Assembly (NCBI GenBank): GCA_949372655.1
Contig: CASIAI010000001.1
Span: 423,510 to 487,509 of the forward strand
Reading direction: 5' to 3'
From: Candidatus Poseidoniaceae archaeon
GTDB taxonomy: Archaea > Thermoplasmatota > Poseidoniia > Poseidoniales > Poseidoniaceae
Length of the DNA: 64,000 bases
Below are positions 27,517-35,725 of the stretch, piece after piece. A program made the translations under genes and the position numbers. Position 1 is the stretch's first letter. Every line of letters starts with the position of its first letter. Under the pieces are notes generated by a model that made no database searches, was not told the DNA's origin, and was given only the letters and a program-made list of their open reading frames with translations.

Positions 27517-28181
27517 TTATTCAGACTCATATACCTTATCGACAAAATCTTCATGATTGGCTTTTCTGATAAATAATAGAGCCAATAATAAAACAGATGA
27601 AATCCCAGTAAAGAGTCCAACATAGAGTAGTATTTTCTCAGGAGTTAATTCCTCATCACTCTCTGAAGTCTCGTCACCCTCTTCCTCGAAAACACCAAAT
27701 GTACTACCAATATTCGGTAAATTCTCCTCCATATGAGAGCCATTATCGGCAAATAACTTAATTGTCGCATTGACAATAGAACCGTCAGAACGAATATCTT
27801 GATATGAATAATTTCCAACTGTCCAGTTCATATCAAAAATAACCATGAAACCCGTCGAACAATTTGAGTCAATCTTAGTATTGTTTTCATCAGTTTCACA
27901 ATATGCGTATAATTCTCCTGAATCCCAGTCAAAAGTTCCGTTATACAAGCCATCACCGTCATGATCATACACTAATCGATGAGTTAGATTGGATTCATTA
28001 TCCACATTATACCATATGATGGAATCATTTTGAATAATTCAGGACTATTTTGAGAAAATCCATTTTCTCGTACTAAAACTGTGAATGAACTGGCAGTATG
28101 CCCTTGTACTGAAAAGATAAGTGGGCTAGCGATTAGAGAAAATAAAACAACAAAAACCAAAGCCCGAGTTCTAACTGCCAT
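27517..28181 (-). pseudogene. Frameshifted gene for exported cupredoxin-like membrane protein
   Basis: Two minus-strand reading frames join into one sensible protein of about 220 residues if one base is restored near 28032. The upstream frame (ATG at 28181) encodes a signal peptide, then SFTVLVRENGFSQNSPELF, and quickly degenerates. The shifted frame continues QNDSIIWYNVDNESNLTHRLVYDHDG and runs on to a C-terminal transmembrane helix (LLYVGLFTGISSVLLLALLF) and a short tail. The joined part has the cupredoxin-like logic of a strand ending before a D-x-I-x-W-x-N segment and a following THR/H. The site (ATTCAAAATG on the minus strand) is not a classic slippery heptamer. It is either a real inactivating deletion or a sequencing/assembly error. 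Confidence 0.75.
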
Positions 28182-28268
28182 AACCTACAACCAAAGCCCC
28201 CCATAAATAAATAATCCCAAGATACGATTACAGCATGAATTCAAATAACACCGCTCTCACACCCCGCC

Positions 28269-30278
28269 ATGCGTAACCAAGGCTTGATTAGAGATTCTAA
28301 TGCAGCAGACCAATTAATCATCTATGCAATAGTCGGACTAGTTACAATCAGTTTGCTCTCTATCGGTGCATATGTAGCCATGTCTGGAAGTGATGAGGAC
28401 TCAACATCTCCTGTTGAAATGGAAAACTGGATCGACCCGACTATTGAAATCGAGGATGAAAATCATAGCCATACAGATTTGTTGGCTCATCGTCTTCAAA
28501 CCAACAACATGCAACTAATAGATTATCATAATTTGAATTGTGATGGTAATGTTGCACCTCCAGCTGAATTGGATAATGTGGCGGGAAGACCGTGTTACCC
28601 TGAATACAAAAATGTCGGACCTACCCCGGGAGATTCTTCTGAAATTGCAATTGAAGGTAATTTCATGGAAGATTGTGTCAAAAACCCTGATGGGTCTGGC
28701 GGCTGCTACGCTTACGTTTCATCATACAACCAGTTTGAAATCCTAGATATTTCAAAACCCAATAATATCGTCTTACTTTCGACGTATTATGCTGAAATTG
28801 GTCGTATGATCGACATTAAAGTAACGCCAGATAATAACTGGGTTTTAGTTAACCACGAACTTACCAATAGTGATTTAGACCCAATTCCAAATGATGATGA
28901 TGCTAATAGCGGTGCAAACCGCCTAGACGTTATATCTGTGGTTAACAAGAACGAACCAATCAAGGTTGCAGAGTGGAACAACCCTCCAGCCGGATTCCAC
29001 AATCAAGATATGCATGTGGATTGTGACTGGGAGCCAGCAAATCCACTATGGGCGGTTGAAGAATGTCACCTCTTCCTCTACGGTGCTGACCCATATCCAG
29101 AAATGGTTGAGGGAGATTCAGGAACTTTTTACAAAGGGACTCAAATTTTCTATGTCCCTCTAGGGTTTGAATCTTGGGTCGACCCTACAGCAACTGATGA
29201 GGAGCAAAACAACAGCAGACAAATTCTGCGCTGGGGAGGATATTCTCCTGAACCAGATACCACTTGTGGAGGTTCAATATTTAATCACGACAATGTATTT
29301 AACATTCATCCGATAACTGGACAAAAACTCCTCTACATCTCATACTGGGATGCAGGTCTAAGGATTGTTGATGTTTCAAATCCACCAGAAGTCCCTGACC
29401 CAGAAGGAATATCTTGGCCACAAGATAACGAAGTTGGAAGATGGCTAGGATGTCCTAGTGCTAATGATGGCTGGTATGGCCCAGATGGTGGCGGGCATGC
29501 TAATATGACCTCTGAAGAATGGGGCGGCAGTAGCGGTGCTCTAAACGGAAATGGATGGATACACTATGCAGTTCCATACGAACATCTTCTATGTAATGGT
29601 GCAGCAGAATTTGACCCTGTAGATACTTGGGATGACGAGTGCGGAACAGGACCAGAAGACCCAATTTTTGGAATCAACTGGAGACATTTGACTCTAATCG
29701 CTCCTGAATATGGAACCAATACTAATCACACCGGATATATTTGGACAATCGATACTACCGACCCAGCAAATCCATTCTTACTCAGTAAGTGGAAGTTACC
29801 AGGAACAAGTATTCTACCAGACGGAAGCGAACACCCGCATCACTACATCCCAGGCGGATATATTTACAGTCCACACAACGGCGATACTGGAACCAATGGT
29901 CACGTCTATTGGACTCACTACCATGCTGGTAACTGGGTAACAGACCATAGCCAAATTTGGCAAGATGTTCAATGGGTCAATGATGTGCCAGCGCCCGAAA
30001 TAGGATTCCCGGCAATTGAACAACTTGCAGAAACTCTCACCATGGGATATTATTCTCCTGCAGGACCTACATGGATTGAAGACCCCAAGGAAACTTTAGG
30101 TTATGATATGGCTGATTGTTGGGCATCCTGTATGATTCCATTTGATTGGGGATTACAATACGACCCACGTGGCTATTTATTCATCTCCGAAATGGTATCA
30201 GGGATATACGTAGTTCAAATGGATGAAGATGTGAATGATAACTATCTATATCCTCCATTGTATGCTACTGATGAGTAA
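28269..30278 (+). CDS. Membrane-anchored LVIVD-repeat beta-propeller protein
   Basis: A 669-residue exported protein with one N-terminal transmembrane helix (about residues 17-40, IIYAIVGLVTISLLSIGAYVAM). The exterior part contains LVIVD-type repeats recognised by YNQFEILDISKPNNIVLLSTY, RLDVISVVNKNEPIKVAEW, LLYISYWDAGLRIVDVSNP and GYIWTIDTTDPANPFLLSKW, which form blades of a beta-propeller. Conserved His/Asp-containing loops (FNHDNVFNIHP, DGSEHPHHYIPG) could bind metal. Proteins of this type in bacteria and archaea are surface-exposed and poorly characterised. Several Cys and Trp residues in the loops suggest a disulfide-stabilised exterior protein. Confidence 0.85.
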   Translation: MRNQGLIRDSNAADQLIIYAIVGLVTISLLSIGAYVAMSGSDEDSTSPVEMENWIDPTIEIEDENHSHTDLLAHRLQTNNMQLIDYHNLNCDGNVAPPAELDNVAGRPCYPEYKNVGPTPGDSSEIAIEGNFMEDCVKNPDGSGGCYAYVSSYNQFEILDISKPNNIVLLSTYYAEIGRMIDIKVTPDNNWVLVNHELTNSDLDPIPNDDDANSGANRLDVISVVNKNEPIKVAEWNNPPAGFHNQDMHVDCDWEPANPLWAVEECHLFLYGADPYPEMVEGDSGTFYKGTQIFYVPLGFESWVDPTATDEEQNNSRQILRWGGYSPEPDTTCGGSIFNHDNVFNIHPITGQKLLYISYWDAGLRIVDVSNPPEVPDPEGISWPQDNEVGRWLGCPSANDGWYGPDGGGHANMTSEEWGGSSGALNGNGWIHYAVPYEHLLCNGAAEFDPVDTWDDECGTGPEDPIFGINWRHLTLIAPEYGTNTNHTGYIWTIDTTDPANPFLLSKWKLPGTSILPDGSEHPHHYIPGGYIYSPHNGDTGTNGHVYWTHYHAGNWVTDHSQIWQDVQWVNDVPAPEIGFPAIEQLAETLTMGYYSPAGPTWIEDPKETLGYDMADCWASCMIPFDWGLQYDPRGYLFISEMVSGIYVVQMDEDVNDNYLYPPLYATDE

Positions 30279-30363
30279 TATTAATTCTCAGATTAGAAGA
30301 TTGTTTCTGCAAAGAAATTAATCATACTTTATTCTGTTAATACTACATTAGATTATTTTCCGC

Positions 30364-30496
30364 TATTAAAAAAAGGATTAAGGATACCTCTTACTGAAGT
30401 GAAAGTAACCAATCTTGTTTAAGGTTAGAGTCCGGACGGTCTGATGTTAGGGAAGAAAATTATCCATCAGTTCTAATTAAAATCGGAGATAATATA
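30364..30496 (+). promoter_or_regulatory. Probable promoter and long 5' leader of the DEAD-box helicase gene
   Basis: Unlike most genes here this one has no TATA box about 26 bases from the ATG. The best TATA-like element is TATTAAAAAAA at 30364-30374, which would place the mRNA start near 30400 and leave a leader of roughly 100 bases. The leader holds a GC-rich island (GTCCGGAC, a perfect 8-base palindrome) in otherwise AT-rich DNA. It also has a Shine-Dalgarno-like GGAG eight bases before the start codon. Long leaders on cold-induced RNA helicase genes are known in bacteria and some archaea; that this one is regulatory is inference. Confidence 0.4.
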
Positions 30497-31888
30497 ATGA
30501 CTAATTTTGAATCACTCGGTTTATCCGAAAAACTTCTAGAAGCCGTTGAAGCGGAAGGATACACAACTCCGACTCCTGTTCAAGAACAATCCATTCCACC
30601 TTTACTCGCTGGAAGAGATGTTCTAGGTGTCGCACAAACAGGAACAGGGAAAACAGCGGCGTTTGCACTACCTGTTCTTCAGATTATGAGTCGCTCTAAA
30701 AACCAAGGTAGAAGATATATTAGAGCCCTAATTCTCTCGCCTACTAGAGAATTAGCAGCACAGATTGGTGACCGGTTTTCAGCATACGGAGAAAATTTGA
30801 ATATTAAGCATAAAGTAATCTTTGGAGGAGTAAATCAAAATCCGCAAGTAAGAGCTTTGCAAAAAGGAATAGATGTATTAGTCGCTACCCCTGGTCGTTT
30901 ACTCGACCTGATTAATCAAGGTCATATAGATATAACAAGAGTTGAGTTCTTTGTTTTAGATGAAGCAGATCGAATGCTAGATATGGGATTCATCAGAGAT
31001 ATTAAGAAAGTTCTAAAATTACTACCAAATAAAAGGCAGAATCTTCTTTTCAGCGCCACTATGCCAAAATCTATTGCTGACTTAGCTGGTTCTTTCCTTC
31101 ATAATGCCATAATGATTGATGTCAGTCCGAAAGAAATTACAGTGGACCGTATCAAACAGAAAATTATGTTTGTTAGAAAGGCAGATAAACGCAGATTATT
31201 AGTCAATCTTATCAAAGAAGAAAAAGTCAGTTGTGGTATTATATTCACTCGAACTAAACATGGTGCAAATAGATTGGTTAAACAACTTGACCAAAGTAGA
31301 ATAAATGCTGCAGCGATTCATGGAAATAAAAGTCAAGGTGCTAGGACTAAGGCTCTGGCAGGATTCAAAAATGGAAGTATTCCCATATTAGTAGCAACAG
31401 ATATTGCAAGTAGAGGGATAGATGTAGAAGGTATTACTCATGTTTTCAACTATGACCTCCCCAATGAACCTGAAAGTTATGTTCACCGAATCGGTCGAAC
31501 CGCAAGAGCAGGTCGTTCTGGTATTGCTTACGGTTTCTGTGATGAATCAGAATCCGGTTATTTAGTTGGAATACAGCAATTAATTGGGCATGAAATTGAT
31601 ACTGATATAGATCATGAATTCCATTTTTCGGGAGCAATCCCCAAGCCAGATCAAAAACCAGGAAAAATCAAAGAAAATAAGTCTTCAAAGAAAAAATCTC
31701 AAAATAGACCTCGGAACAAAAAAGACTCCACTCAAAATCGTTCAAACCAAAGTGGACGCTCGAACTCTGATAATAACCAAAGGCCGCGACAAAATAATAG
31801 AAATTCAAGCCGAAATAGTAGTACACGAAGTTCAAACAATAATCACTCACGAGGAAATAATAGATCTCGCGACTCTAATAACCGTTAA
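30497..31888 (+). CDS. DEAD-box ATP-dependent RNA helicase, RhlE-like
   Basis: A 463-residue helicase with all core motifs: the Q motif with upstream Phe (PTPVQEQSIPP), AQTGTGKTAAF (I), PTRELAAQI (Ia), TPGRLLD (Ib), DEADRMLDMGF (II), SATMPKS (III), TDIASRGIDVEG (V) and HRIGRTARAGR (VI). The last 85 residues are a disordered Lys/Arg/Ser/Asn-rich tail (NNQRPRQNNRNSSRNSS) that probably binds RNA nonspecifically. It unwinds short RNA duplexes, typically in ribosome assembly or RNA decay at low temperature. A GGAG sequence eight bases before the ATG supports the chosen start. Confidence 0.95.
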   Translation: MTNFESLGLSEKLLEAVEAEGYTTPTPVQEQSIPPLLAGRDVLGVAQTGTGKTAAFALPVLQIMSRSKNQGRRYIRALILSPTRELAAQIGDRFSAYGENLNIKHKVIFGGVNQNPQVRALQKGIDVLVATPGRLLDLINQGHIDITRVEFFVLDEADRMLDMGFIRDIKKVLKLLPNKRQNLLFSATMPKSIADLAGSFLHNAIMIDVSPKEITVDRIKQKIMFVRKADKRRLLVNLIKEEKVSCGIIFTRTKHGANRLVKQLDQSRINAAAIHGNKSQGARTKALAGFKNGSIPILVATDIASRGIDVEGITHVFNYDLPNEPESYVHRIGRTARAGRSGIAYGFCDESESGYLVGIQQLIGHEIDTDIDHEFHFSGAIPKPDQKPGKIKENKSSKKKSQNRPRNKKDSTQNRSNQSGRSNSDNNQRPRQNNRNSSRNSSTRSSNNNHSRGNNRSRDSNNR

Positions 31889-31899
31889 TTCGTTTTGAA

Positions 31900-32325
31900 T
31901 CAGCAACATCCATCTTCACGCATTGGAGCACCAACAAAAGATACTTTGTCTACAGACGGAGTATCTTGAAGTTGTTCGATAACTTGTCGGAAATTGGATG
32001 CTGTACCAATTGCCTGCATAACATCAACACATGTATGGCTATGCTTTAAGCAACTGTGATTATATGTTGCGACATCAAGCTGATGGGAATGCCTAATATC
32101 TAATAATTTTCTTTCTATACCATGCTGATAATAAACTATCAGATGTCCTTCGATAACTTGGTCATCTGCCATGTTTTTTAGTTCACCACGTTGTTGTATT
32201 TCTGCGAAAAATAAGGCTGCATCACGTAAAAATCTACTACGGTTTTGATATCCCGAATCTTTGATTAAATCTTCTAAGATATTAGCAAACTCTTTGTCAG
32301 CACTGAAAGAGATAATTTGGCTCAT
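31900..32325 (-). CDS. NikR-like metal-responsive ribbon-helix-helix regulator
   Basis: A 141-residue regulator. Residues 1-45 form a ribbon-helix-helix DNA-binding domain (IISFSADKEFANILEDLIKD followed by NRSRFLRDAALFF). Residues 58-135 form an ACT-like metal-sensing domain in the style of NikR, with GHLIVYYQHG and a His/Cys cluster at H79, H81, H90, H95, H97 and C99. The protein ends in Cys-Cys. It is transcribed divergently from a metal ABC transporter operon, so it probably represses that operon when its metal is bound. NikR classically senses nickel, but the adjacent transporter is of the zinc/manganese (ZnuA/TroA) class, so the sensed metal could be zinc. A perfect inverted repeat between the genes is the likely operator. 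Confidence 0.85.
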   Translation of the reverse strand: MSQIISFSADKEFANILEDLIKDSGYQNRSRFLRDAALFFAEIQQRGELKNMADDQVIEGHLIVYYQHGIERKLLDIRHSHQLDVATYNHSCLKHSHTCVDVMQAIGTASNFRQVIEQLQDTPSVDKVSFVGAPMREDGCC

Positions 32326-32371
32326 AATCAGTGCTCTCGCCCCTACTAATAATAATTATCGCATACCTAAT

Positions 32372-32397
32372 TATTAACTTATATTAAATAGTTAATA
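32372..32397. promoter_or_regulatory. Inverted repeat over the znuA-like promoter; likely regulator operator
   Basis: TATTAACT and AGTTAATA form a perfect 8-base inverted repeat separated by 10 bases (26 bases in all). The spacer holds the AT-rich TATATTAAAT that serves as TATA box, about 27 bases before the znuA-like ATG at 32412. A dimeric ribbon-helix-helix repressor bound here would block TBP. NikR sites in bacteria are likewise two half-sites about two helical turns apart. The nikR-like start codon is 47 bases away on the other side, so autoregulation is possible. Confidence 0.6.
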
Positions 32398-32411
32398 GCA
32401 AACGGCGCTGC

Positions 32412-34829
32412 ATGAAGACCAATTGGCATAGAGCTGTTTTGCTGAGTTTATTGATGATTTTTTCTAGCCTTGCAGGATGTTTAGAAGATGAGACAACCAC
32501 AGAAGAACCGTCCAGTAGTGATTCGGAAAATAATACCGATAATAGTAACAACACTGGAAATATTTCCGTCAATGAAACTATTATAGCAGATTATGGTAAC
32601 ATAATGGTCTCTACTTACCACGTTGCTCAACTCGTTTCAGCAATAGTCGGGCCTACTGCAAATGTAGAGCTTATGAGTACATCTAACATACCAGTTCATG
32701 ACTATACACCTTCACTTCAAGACACCTTGAGGCTTGCCAACAGTGATATCTTTTTCTACCATGGATTAGACCTAGAGCCGTGGGTTGCTGATACATTATC
32801 TGTCTTAGGCAGCGATGCACCCCCAGCTTATGCTACCCACACCATGCCAACTGGAGAAACAACTCCTGATTTCCAATCACTCCTGGTCAGCGACCTTTGT
32901 AAGCAACTATCTGAAGGTACAAGAGAATCTAACACCTTGATGAGTTATGAGAGCCAGGCACCTCAACTTGAGATCCACTTGGAAAGAGGAGTTCAAAGTT
33001 TAACTTTCCCTGCTGCAGATACCAGTCATGAAGGTCACGACCACGGTGACGAACACGATGATGACCACGGTGACGAACACGATGACGACCATGATGACCA
33101 CGGTGACGAACACGATGACGACCATGATGACCACGGTGACGAACACGATGAAGAGCACCACATTGTTGCAGTGTTGTTCCCTAATAATACTTCGATGATG
33201 TTTGAAACCGACCACGATATGTTGCCTGAAAATGCGACTGGATGGAATCTTACGACAGTCGCTATGTATGAAAACAACGTCATACTAAACTATTCTCTAT
33301 CTACCTGGGGCAACTACTTGACCGGAATTAACGGTGTTGAAGCAACAAGTGATTGGTGGTGGTCGTTGTATGTATGGAACGAGACAGGTGAAACATGGGA
33401 TTACAGTAATTTAGGAATAGATTCTGTGATGATGAATGAAACAGAACATATTGCATGGGCTGCATCTAACTCAAGACTATCTATGTTACCTACTCCTGAA
33501 GACCATCACGATGAAGATGGGCATGATGATGAGCATGGTGACGATCACGATGACCATGATAATCACGAAGGCCACAACCATGCAGAGCCAGAGAAAGTTA
33601 TCGAAAATCCTACGGGTTGCCCTGTAGACACTATAATTTCCATATTACATCTCGAAAAGGGTGAATATGTCGTCGAATTTGAGACAAATTCTTCTAATAT
33701 CACTACTTTTGATATTGCAGCTCTTCCAATGCTAGGTGGACACGCCCATCATGACCATGAAGGCCATGGCGATGAAGCAGGACATGATGACCACTCTGAT
33801 GAATCGGGGCATGATGACCATACTGGTGAAGAAGGACATGATAACCACTCTGATGAATCAGGGCATGATGACCATACTGGTGAAGAAGGACATGATAACC
33901 ACTCTGATGAATCAGGGCATGATGACCATGGCGACCATGAGGAGTACCCATTTTGCCATAATACAGAAACTCATGAAAATACTGAACATACCAACAGGTC
34001 TGACTGTGAAACAGCCGGGCATTTGTGGATGGAAGGAGAACCAAATGATGGTAAACTTGGTTTCTTAACAATACATGTTGAGAATGAAGGTGACTATGGA
34101 TTTGCATTACCGTCTTACATTACAGCACATATTCTATTGGGCGAAGGTGGACATGATGACCACGCAGGGCATGACGACCACGCTGATGAAGCAGGACATG
34201 ATGACCACACAGGGCATGACGACCACGCTGATGAAGCAGGACATGATGACCATGAAGGAGAATCCAATCTCGCAGCAAATCAAGATGAGGAAGAATTCCA
34301 ATATGACCCACACAGCTGGCTAGACCCTGTGTCTTTCAAGGCTCAAACAAACTTGGTTCTTGAAGCATTGATTGAACAATTCCCAGAAGGAAATGAAACC
34401 TTTACTGCTAATGCACAAGAATTCATGCTAGAATTAGATAGAATACATCTTGGTTATACTGCTGCATTTGGACCTACAAGTACATGTACTACCAATTTAG
34501 TTTCAGCTAACCATAATGCATACTCATACATCACAGTACGCTATGGAATAGAATTCGTTACAGTTCACGGCTTGGATCCTGAAGGAGAACCATCAATAGC
34601 AGACATTACTGAAGTGATAAATAAAATCAATGAAGAGCAAATCAATGTGCTATACATAGAGGAATATACACAACGCAGTGCGGTAGATAGTATCGTAGAA
34701 GCGACTGGCGTTGAAGTTCTATATCTGTATACAATGGAAATGGCACCTTCTGATGATAATGATAATTATATAACAATGATGAATAAGAATCTCGAAAACT
34801 TGAAAACCGGTATGGGATGCACTGCTTGA
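32412..34829 (+). CDS. znuA: Metal (zinc/manganese-class) ABC transporter substrate-binding lipoprotein with giant His/Asp-rich inserts
   Basis: An 805-residue ZnuA/TroA-family binding protein, more than twice the usual ~300 residues. The N terminus has a lipobox (SSLAGC). The cluster-9 fold is recognised by NVELMSTSNIPVHDYTPSLQD, YHGLDLEPWV, DPHSWLDPVSFKAQ and EEYTQRSAVDSI, which hold the expected metal-binding His and acid residues. Inserted in the middle (about residues 205-255, 360-395, 440-515 and 575-620) are His/Asp/Glu-rich stretches built of tandem repeats such as HGDEHDDDHDD and GHDDHSDESG, probably zinc-collecting loops. Additional beta-rich segments lie between them. It opens a three-gene operon with the ATPase and permease. 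The metal is probably zinc given the His-rich loops; nickel or manganese cannot be excluded. Confidence 0.88.
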   Translation: MKTNWHRAVLLSLLMIFSSLAGCLEDETTTEEPSSSDSENNTDNSNNTGNISVNETIIADYGNIMVSTYHVAQLVSAIVGPTANVELMSTSNIPVHDYTPSLQDTLRLANSDIFFYHGLDLEPWVADTLSVLGSDAPPAYATHTMPTGETTPDFQSLLVSDLCKQLSEGTRESNTLMSYESQAPQLEIHLERGVQSLTFPAADTSHEGHDHGDEHDDDHGDEHDDDHDDHGDEHDDDHDDHGDEHDEEHHIVAVLFPNNTSMMFETDHDMLPENATGWNLTTVAMYENNVILNYSLSTWGNYLTGINGVEATSDWWWSLYVWNETGETWDYSNLGIDSVMMNETEHIAWAASNSRLSMLPTPEDHHDEDGHDDEHGDDHDDHDNHEGHNHAEPEKVIENPTGCPVDTIISILHLEKGEYVVEFETNSSNITTFDIAALPMLGGHAHHDHEGHGDEAGHDDHSDESGHDDHTGEEGHDNHSDESGHDDHTGEEGHDNHSDESGHDDHGDHEEYPFCHNTETHENTEHTNRSDCETAGHLWMEGEPNDGKLGFLTIHVENEGDYGFALPSYITAHILLGEGGHDDHAGHDDHADEAGHDDHTGHDDHADEAGHDDHEGESNLAANQDEEEFQYDPHSWLDPVSFKAQTNLVLEALIEQFPEGNETFTANAQEFMLELDRIHLGYTAAFGPTSTCTTNLVSANHNAYSYITVRYGIEFVTVHGLDPEGEPSIADITEVINKINEEQINVLYIEEYTQRSAVDSIVEATGVEVLYLYTMEMAPSDDNDNYITMMNKNLENLKTGMGCTA
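33042..33161 (+). repeat. In-frame tandem repeat encoding His/Asp-rich loop A
   Basis: A 33-base unit encoding HGDEHDDDHDD is repeated, with one shortened first copy, inside the znuA-like gene. The copies are nearly identical at DNA level (CACGGTGACGAACACGATGA core), which indicates recent expansion by slippage or unequal recombination. Confidence 0.85.
33780..33941 (+). repeat. In-frame tandem repeat encoding His/Asp-rich loop B
   Basis: Three copies of a 54-base unit (18 residues, GHDDHSDESGHDDHTGEE) begin at 33780, 33834 and 33888; the third diverges at its end. Differences are single bases such as the D/N change in GHDNH. Confidence 0.88.
34149..34253 (+). repeat. In-frame tandem repeat encoding His/Asp-rich loop C
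   Basis: Two full copies of a 45-base unit (GHDDHAGHDDHADEA) at 34149 and 34194 plus a partial third. It is related to loop B but has a different period, so the loops expanded independently. Confidence 0.85.
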
Positions 34830-34879
34830 TAAAATAATTATCACAATACATTTATGTTAATCAATATGAGGCATGATTA

Positions 34880-35725
34880 GTGGAAACTTTGCAGCGAAGT
34901 CCTATTTTGAATTGTCAAGAAGAGATTCTTAACGTTTCAGCTTTATCTGTTTTCCGTTCAGGCAGTAAAGTAATTGAGGATATTAATCTATCAGTTAACT
35001 GTGGAGAGTTTATCGGAATTGTAGGGCCTAACGGTGGCGGTAAGAGTACGTTAATCCTAACAATACTTGGAGTGCTCAAACCAAAAACTGGTTCTGTGAA
35101 AATATATGATGAGTCACCACTGTCTAAAAACGTCATTGGTAAAGTCGGGTGGGTTCCTCAAACCGCATCTAAATTACCTACTAATGTTCAGATTACTGTG
35201 AAGGAGTTTATCCGATTAGGAGTAATTACTAAAAGATCTTTTTATCAATTAGGTAAGCAACAAAAGGAAAAGGTTGAAAAAATAATTAAGGTTGTTGGAC
35301 TTGAAGAATACGCCAATACTAGAATTACCCATTTATCAGGCGGTCAACGGCAACGTGCAGCGATAGGTAAAGCATTAGTATCTGATGCAGATTTGATTTT
35401 GATGGATGAACCTATGGTAGGTGTTGACCGTGAATCTAGAAATTCAATAATGAAATTACTCGGTGGATTGTGCCATCAACAAAATAAAACAATAGTAATG
35501 ATTTCTCATGATTTAGCAGGCATGAAGCAAACCGTTCATCGTATGATTTACCTTGAAGAAAAAATAAGATTTGATGGTCCAACCTCAGAGTTCCCAGAAC
35601 TATCAAGCCTTGCACAGTTGAGAGGAATCGAATATACTATTGGTGAGATAGAAACATCTGAACAAAAAAGTTCAGATAATGAAGCGCAAATAATTCTTGT
35701 TCCAGGGAGCAGAGGTGAGAAATAA
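34880..35725 (+). CDS. znuC: Metal ABC transporter ATP-binding protein (ZnuC-like)
   Basis: A 281-residue ABC ATPase. Walker A is GPNGGGKST, the signature is LSGGQRQRAAIGKAL and Walker B is DLILMDEPMVGVD, followed by the H-loop VMISHD. It resembles the manganese/zinc transporter ATPases next to TroA-type binding proteins. The start is a GTG at 34880. It follows the binding-protein gene by 50 bases and overlaps the permease by one base (TAATG), so the three genes form an operon that powers metal import. Confidence 0.92.
   Translation: METLQRSPILNCQEEILNVSALSVFRSGSKVIEDINLSVNCGEFIGIVGPNGGGKSTLILTILGVLKPKTGSVKIYDESPLSKNVIGKVGWVPQTASKLPTNVQITVKEFIRLGVITKRSFYQLGKQQKEKVEKIIKVVGLEEYANTRITHLSGGQRQRAAIGKALVSDADLILMDEPMVGVDRESRNSIMKLLGGLCHQQNKTIVMISHDLAGMKQTVHRMIYLEEKIRFDGPTSEFPELSSLAQLRGIEYTIGEIETSEQKSSDNEAQIILVPGSRGEK

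Noticed and set aside
33036-34253. CRISPR-like array of regularly spaced repeats
   Set aside because: The repeats are in frame, contiguous and encode His/Asp-rich loops of the metal-binding protein; there are no unique spacers.
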